Positions 62,610-64,000 of a stretch of DNA of 64,000 nucleotides are shown here, piece after piece. Every line of letters starts with the position of its first letter. Position 1 is the first letter of the stretch. A program made the position numbers and the translations under genes. This DNA is from Fibrobacter succinogenes (GTDB lineage Bacteria; Fibrobacterota; Fibrobacteria; Fibrobacterales; Fibrobacteraceae), in assembly GCA_902799745.1 (NCBI GenBank), contig CADCBQ010000036.1, positions 18,350-82,349 of the forward strand, given 5' to 3'. Below the pieces are notes generated by a model. It saw nothing but the letters and a program-made list of their open reading frames with translations, did not search any database and was not told where the DNA came from.

Positions 62610-64000
62610 ATGATTCTTGATTCTAAAATCCCCGGTGGTTCCATCGAAGAAAAGTGGACCAAGCACAAGTTCGAACTCAAGCTCGTGAACCCCGCCAACA
62701 AGCGTAAGTTCACCGTGATTGTGGTGGGTACTGGCCTTGCCGGTGCTTCTGCCGCTGCATCCCTCGCCGAACTTGGTTACAATGTCAAGTCTTTCTGCAT
62801 CCAGGATAGCCCCCGTCGCGCACACTCCATTGCCGCCCAGGGTGGTATCAACGCAGCCAAGAACTACAAGAACGACGGCGACTCCGTTTACCGTCTGTTC
62901 TACGATACCGTGAAGGGCGGTGACTTCCGCGCTCGCGAAGCCAACGTGCACCGCTTGGCCGAAAACTCCAACCTCATCATCGACCAGTGCGTCGCTACGC
63001 TCGCGGTCAGACGGGTCAGCAGCTCTTGCTCGGTGCCTACCAGGCTCTCATGCGCCAGGTTGCCGCCGGTAAGGTCAAGATGTTCCCGCGTCGCGAAATG
63101 ATGGACCTCGTCGTGATTGACGGCAAGGCTCGCGGTATCATCGTGCGTAACCTCATCACTGGCGAACTCGAAAGCCACGTGGCCGATGCAGTTTGCCTTT
63201 GCACCGGTGGTTACGGTAACGTCTATTACCTTTCTACCAACGCTCAGGGTTCCAACGTGACGGCTGCTTTCCGTGCTTACAAGCGCGGCGCCCTGTTTGC
63301 TAACCCCTGCTACACGCAGATTCACCCGACTTGCATTCCTCGCCACGGCGACCTGCAGTCGAAGCTCACTCTGATGAGCGAATCTCTCCGTAACGACGGT
63401 CGTATTTGGGTTCCGCGCAAGGCTGGCGACACCCGTTCTCCGGACCAGATCCCCGAAGAAGACCGTTACTACTACCTCGAAGAAAAGTACCCGAGCTTCG
63501 GTAACCTGGTGCCTCGTGACGTGGCATCCCGTAACGCCAAGCAGGTCTGCGACGCAGGTCTCGGCGTGGGTAACACCAAGCAGGCCGTGTACCTCGACTT
63601 CGCCGACGCTATCCAGCGCATGGGCGTTGCCGGTGTCTCTGCCAAGTACGGCAACCTCTTCCAGATGTACGAAAAGATTACCGACGAAGACCCGTACAAG
63701 GTCCCGATGCGTATCTTCCCGGCCATCCACTATACCATGGGCGGCCTCTGGGTGGACTACGATCTGATGTCCACGATTCCGGGCTGCTTCGTTCTCGGTG
63801 AAGCCAACTTCTCCGACCACGGTGCAAACCGCCTCGGCGCTTCTGCTTTGATGCAGGGCCTCTCCGACGGTTACTTCGTCATTCCGTTCACTATCGGCGG
63901 CTACTTCGCGGGCACCAAGCTCGAGAAGGTTTCCGAATCCGATGCCGCGTTCGAAGACTGCAAGAAGCAGACCGAAGAACGCATCCACAAGCTCCTCTCC
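62610..64000 (+). pseudogene. sdhA: Succinate dehydrogenase/fumarate reductase flavoprotein subunit, internal deletion; runs off window
   Basis: FAD-binding subunit of the same complex. The N-terminus is normal ([39 protein letters not shown]). At 62991-62996 the sequence jumps from CVA straight to [15 protein letters not shown] one frame off, where family members have about 27 residues ending in a SRTF(Y) segment. A loss of about 82 bp explains both the gap and the frameshift. The rest of the frame is intact to the window end ([46 protein letters not shown]). As read, the product stops at 63101 and would be inactive. A collapsed repeat or assembly gap is likely, since the gene is central to energy metabolism. 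Confidence 0.9.

Overview
The window looks like the chromosome of a Fibrobacter species (phylum Fibrobacterota). The evidence is a lipoprotein with the Fibrobacter succinogenes major paralogous (FISUMP) domain, secreted pectin-degrading enzymes with CBM35-like modules and a shared C-terminal sorting-type domain, a plant-type DapB, a type-B succinate dehydrogenase/fumarate reductase operon, and tRNA and protein promoters built on a TATATT -10 box. This is inferred from gene content; no database search was made.

Region 1 (about 1-19.6 kb) is an accessory, integrated element. It starts near a tRNA-Arg(TCT). It carries an ArdC-type antirestriction protein, a serine recombinase, and a leftward defence block: small protein, membrane protein, type III-like restriction helicase-nuclease, DNA methyltransferase, CoiA-like nuclease, HEPN-like protein and an unknown protein with an integrase-like N-terminus. 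A possible replicon follows: an unrecognised 364-aa protein, a 48-aa protein, and a 570-bp non-coding region with three different families of spaced direct repeats that looks like an iteron origin. The right end has two convergent tyrosine recombinases. TCTACAG repeats lie outside the genes at both edges. The element may be a chromosomally integrated plasmid or integrative element that carries both restriction and antirestriction functions.

Region 2 (19.8-22.2 kb) is groES-groEL, leftward. Region 3 (22.2-29.1 kb) is a rhamnogalacturonan (pectin) locus: a PL11 lyase and two CE12/SGNH acetylesterases, one frameshifted, then a small lipoprotein. Region 4 (29.1-40.4 kb) is housekeeping: epimerase, dolichol-phosphate-mannose-like glycosyltransferase, endonuclease IV, a MoxR/DUF58/transglutaminase cluster split by a FISUMP lipoprotein, dapB, an orphan peptide-type ABC permease, a sugar/aminoglycoside kinase-like protein and a PTS EIIA-like protein.

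Region 5 (40.4-53.8 kb) is a surface polysaccharide locus: Wzi-like outer-membrane protein, six glycosyltransferases, FdtA/FdtB-type enzymes of 3-amino-3,6-dideoxyhexose synthesis, a FemAB/GNAT-like acyltransferase and a Wzx-type flippase. It is interrupted by a MauE/DoxX-like membrane pair and rpsD. Region 6 (53.9-64 kb) holds two membrane-anchored proteins, purL, a SurA/PpiC-like lipoprotein, ndk, and the start of sdhCA, cut off by the window end.

Three normally intact genes carry frame lesions here: a CE12 esterase (1 nt), purL (1 nt in an A-run) and sdhA (about 82 bp missing). Either the assembly has errors or these loci have really decayed. Other recurring signals are 28-bp, four-copy heptamer repeats at three places, one inside the aminotransferase gene, and a TATATT box 6-7 nt before the start codon of at least six genes, which suggests leaderless transcripts.
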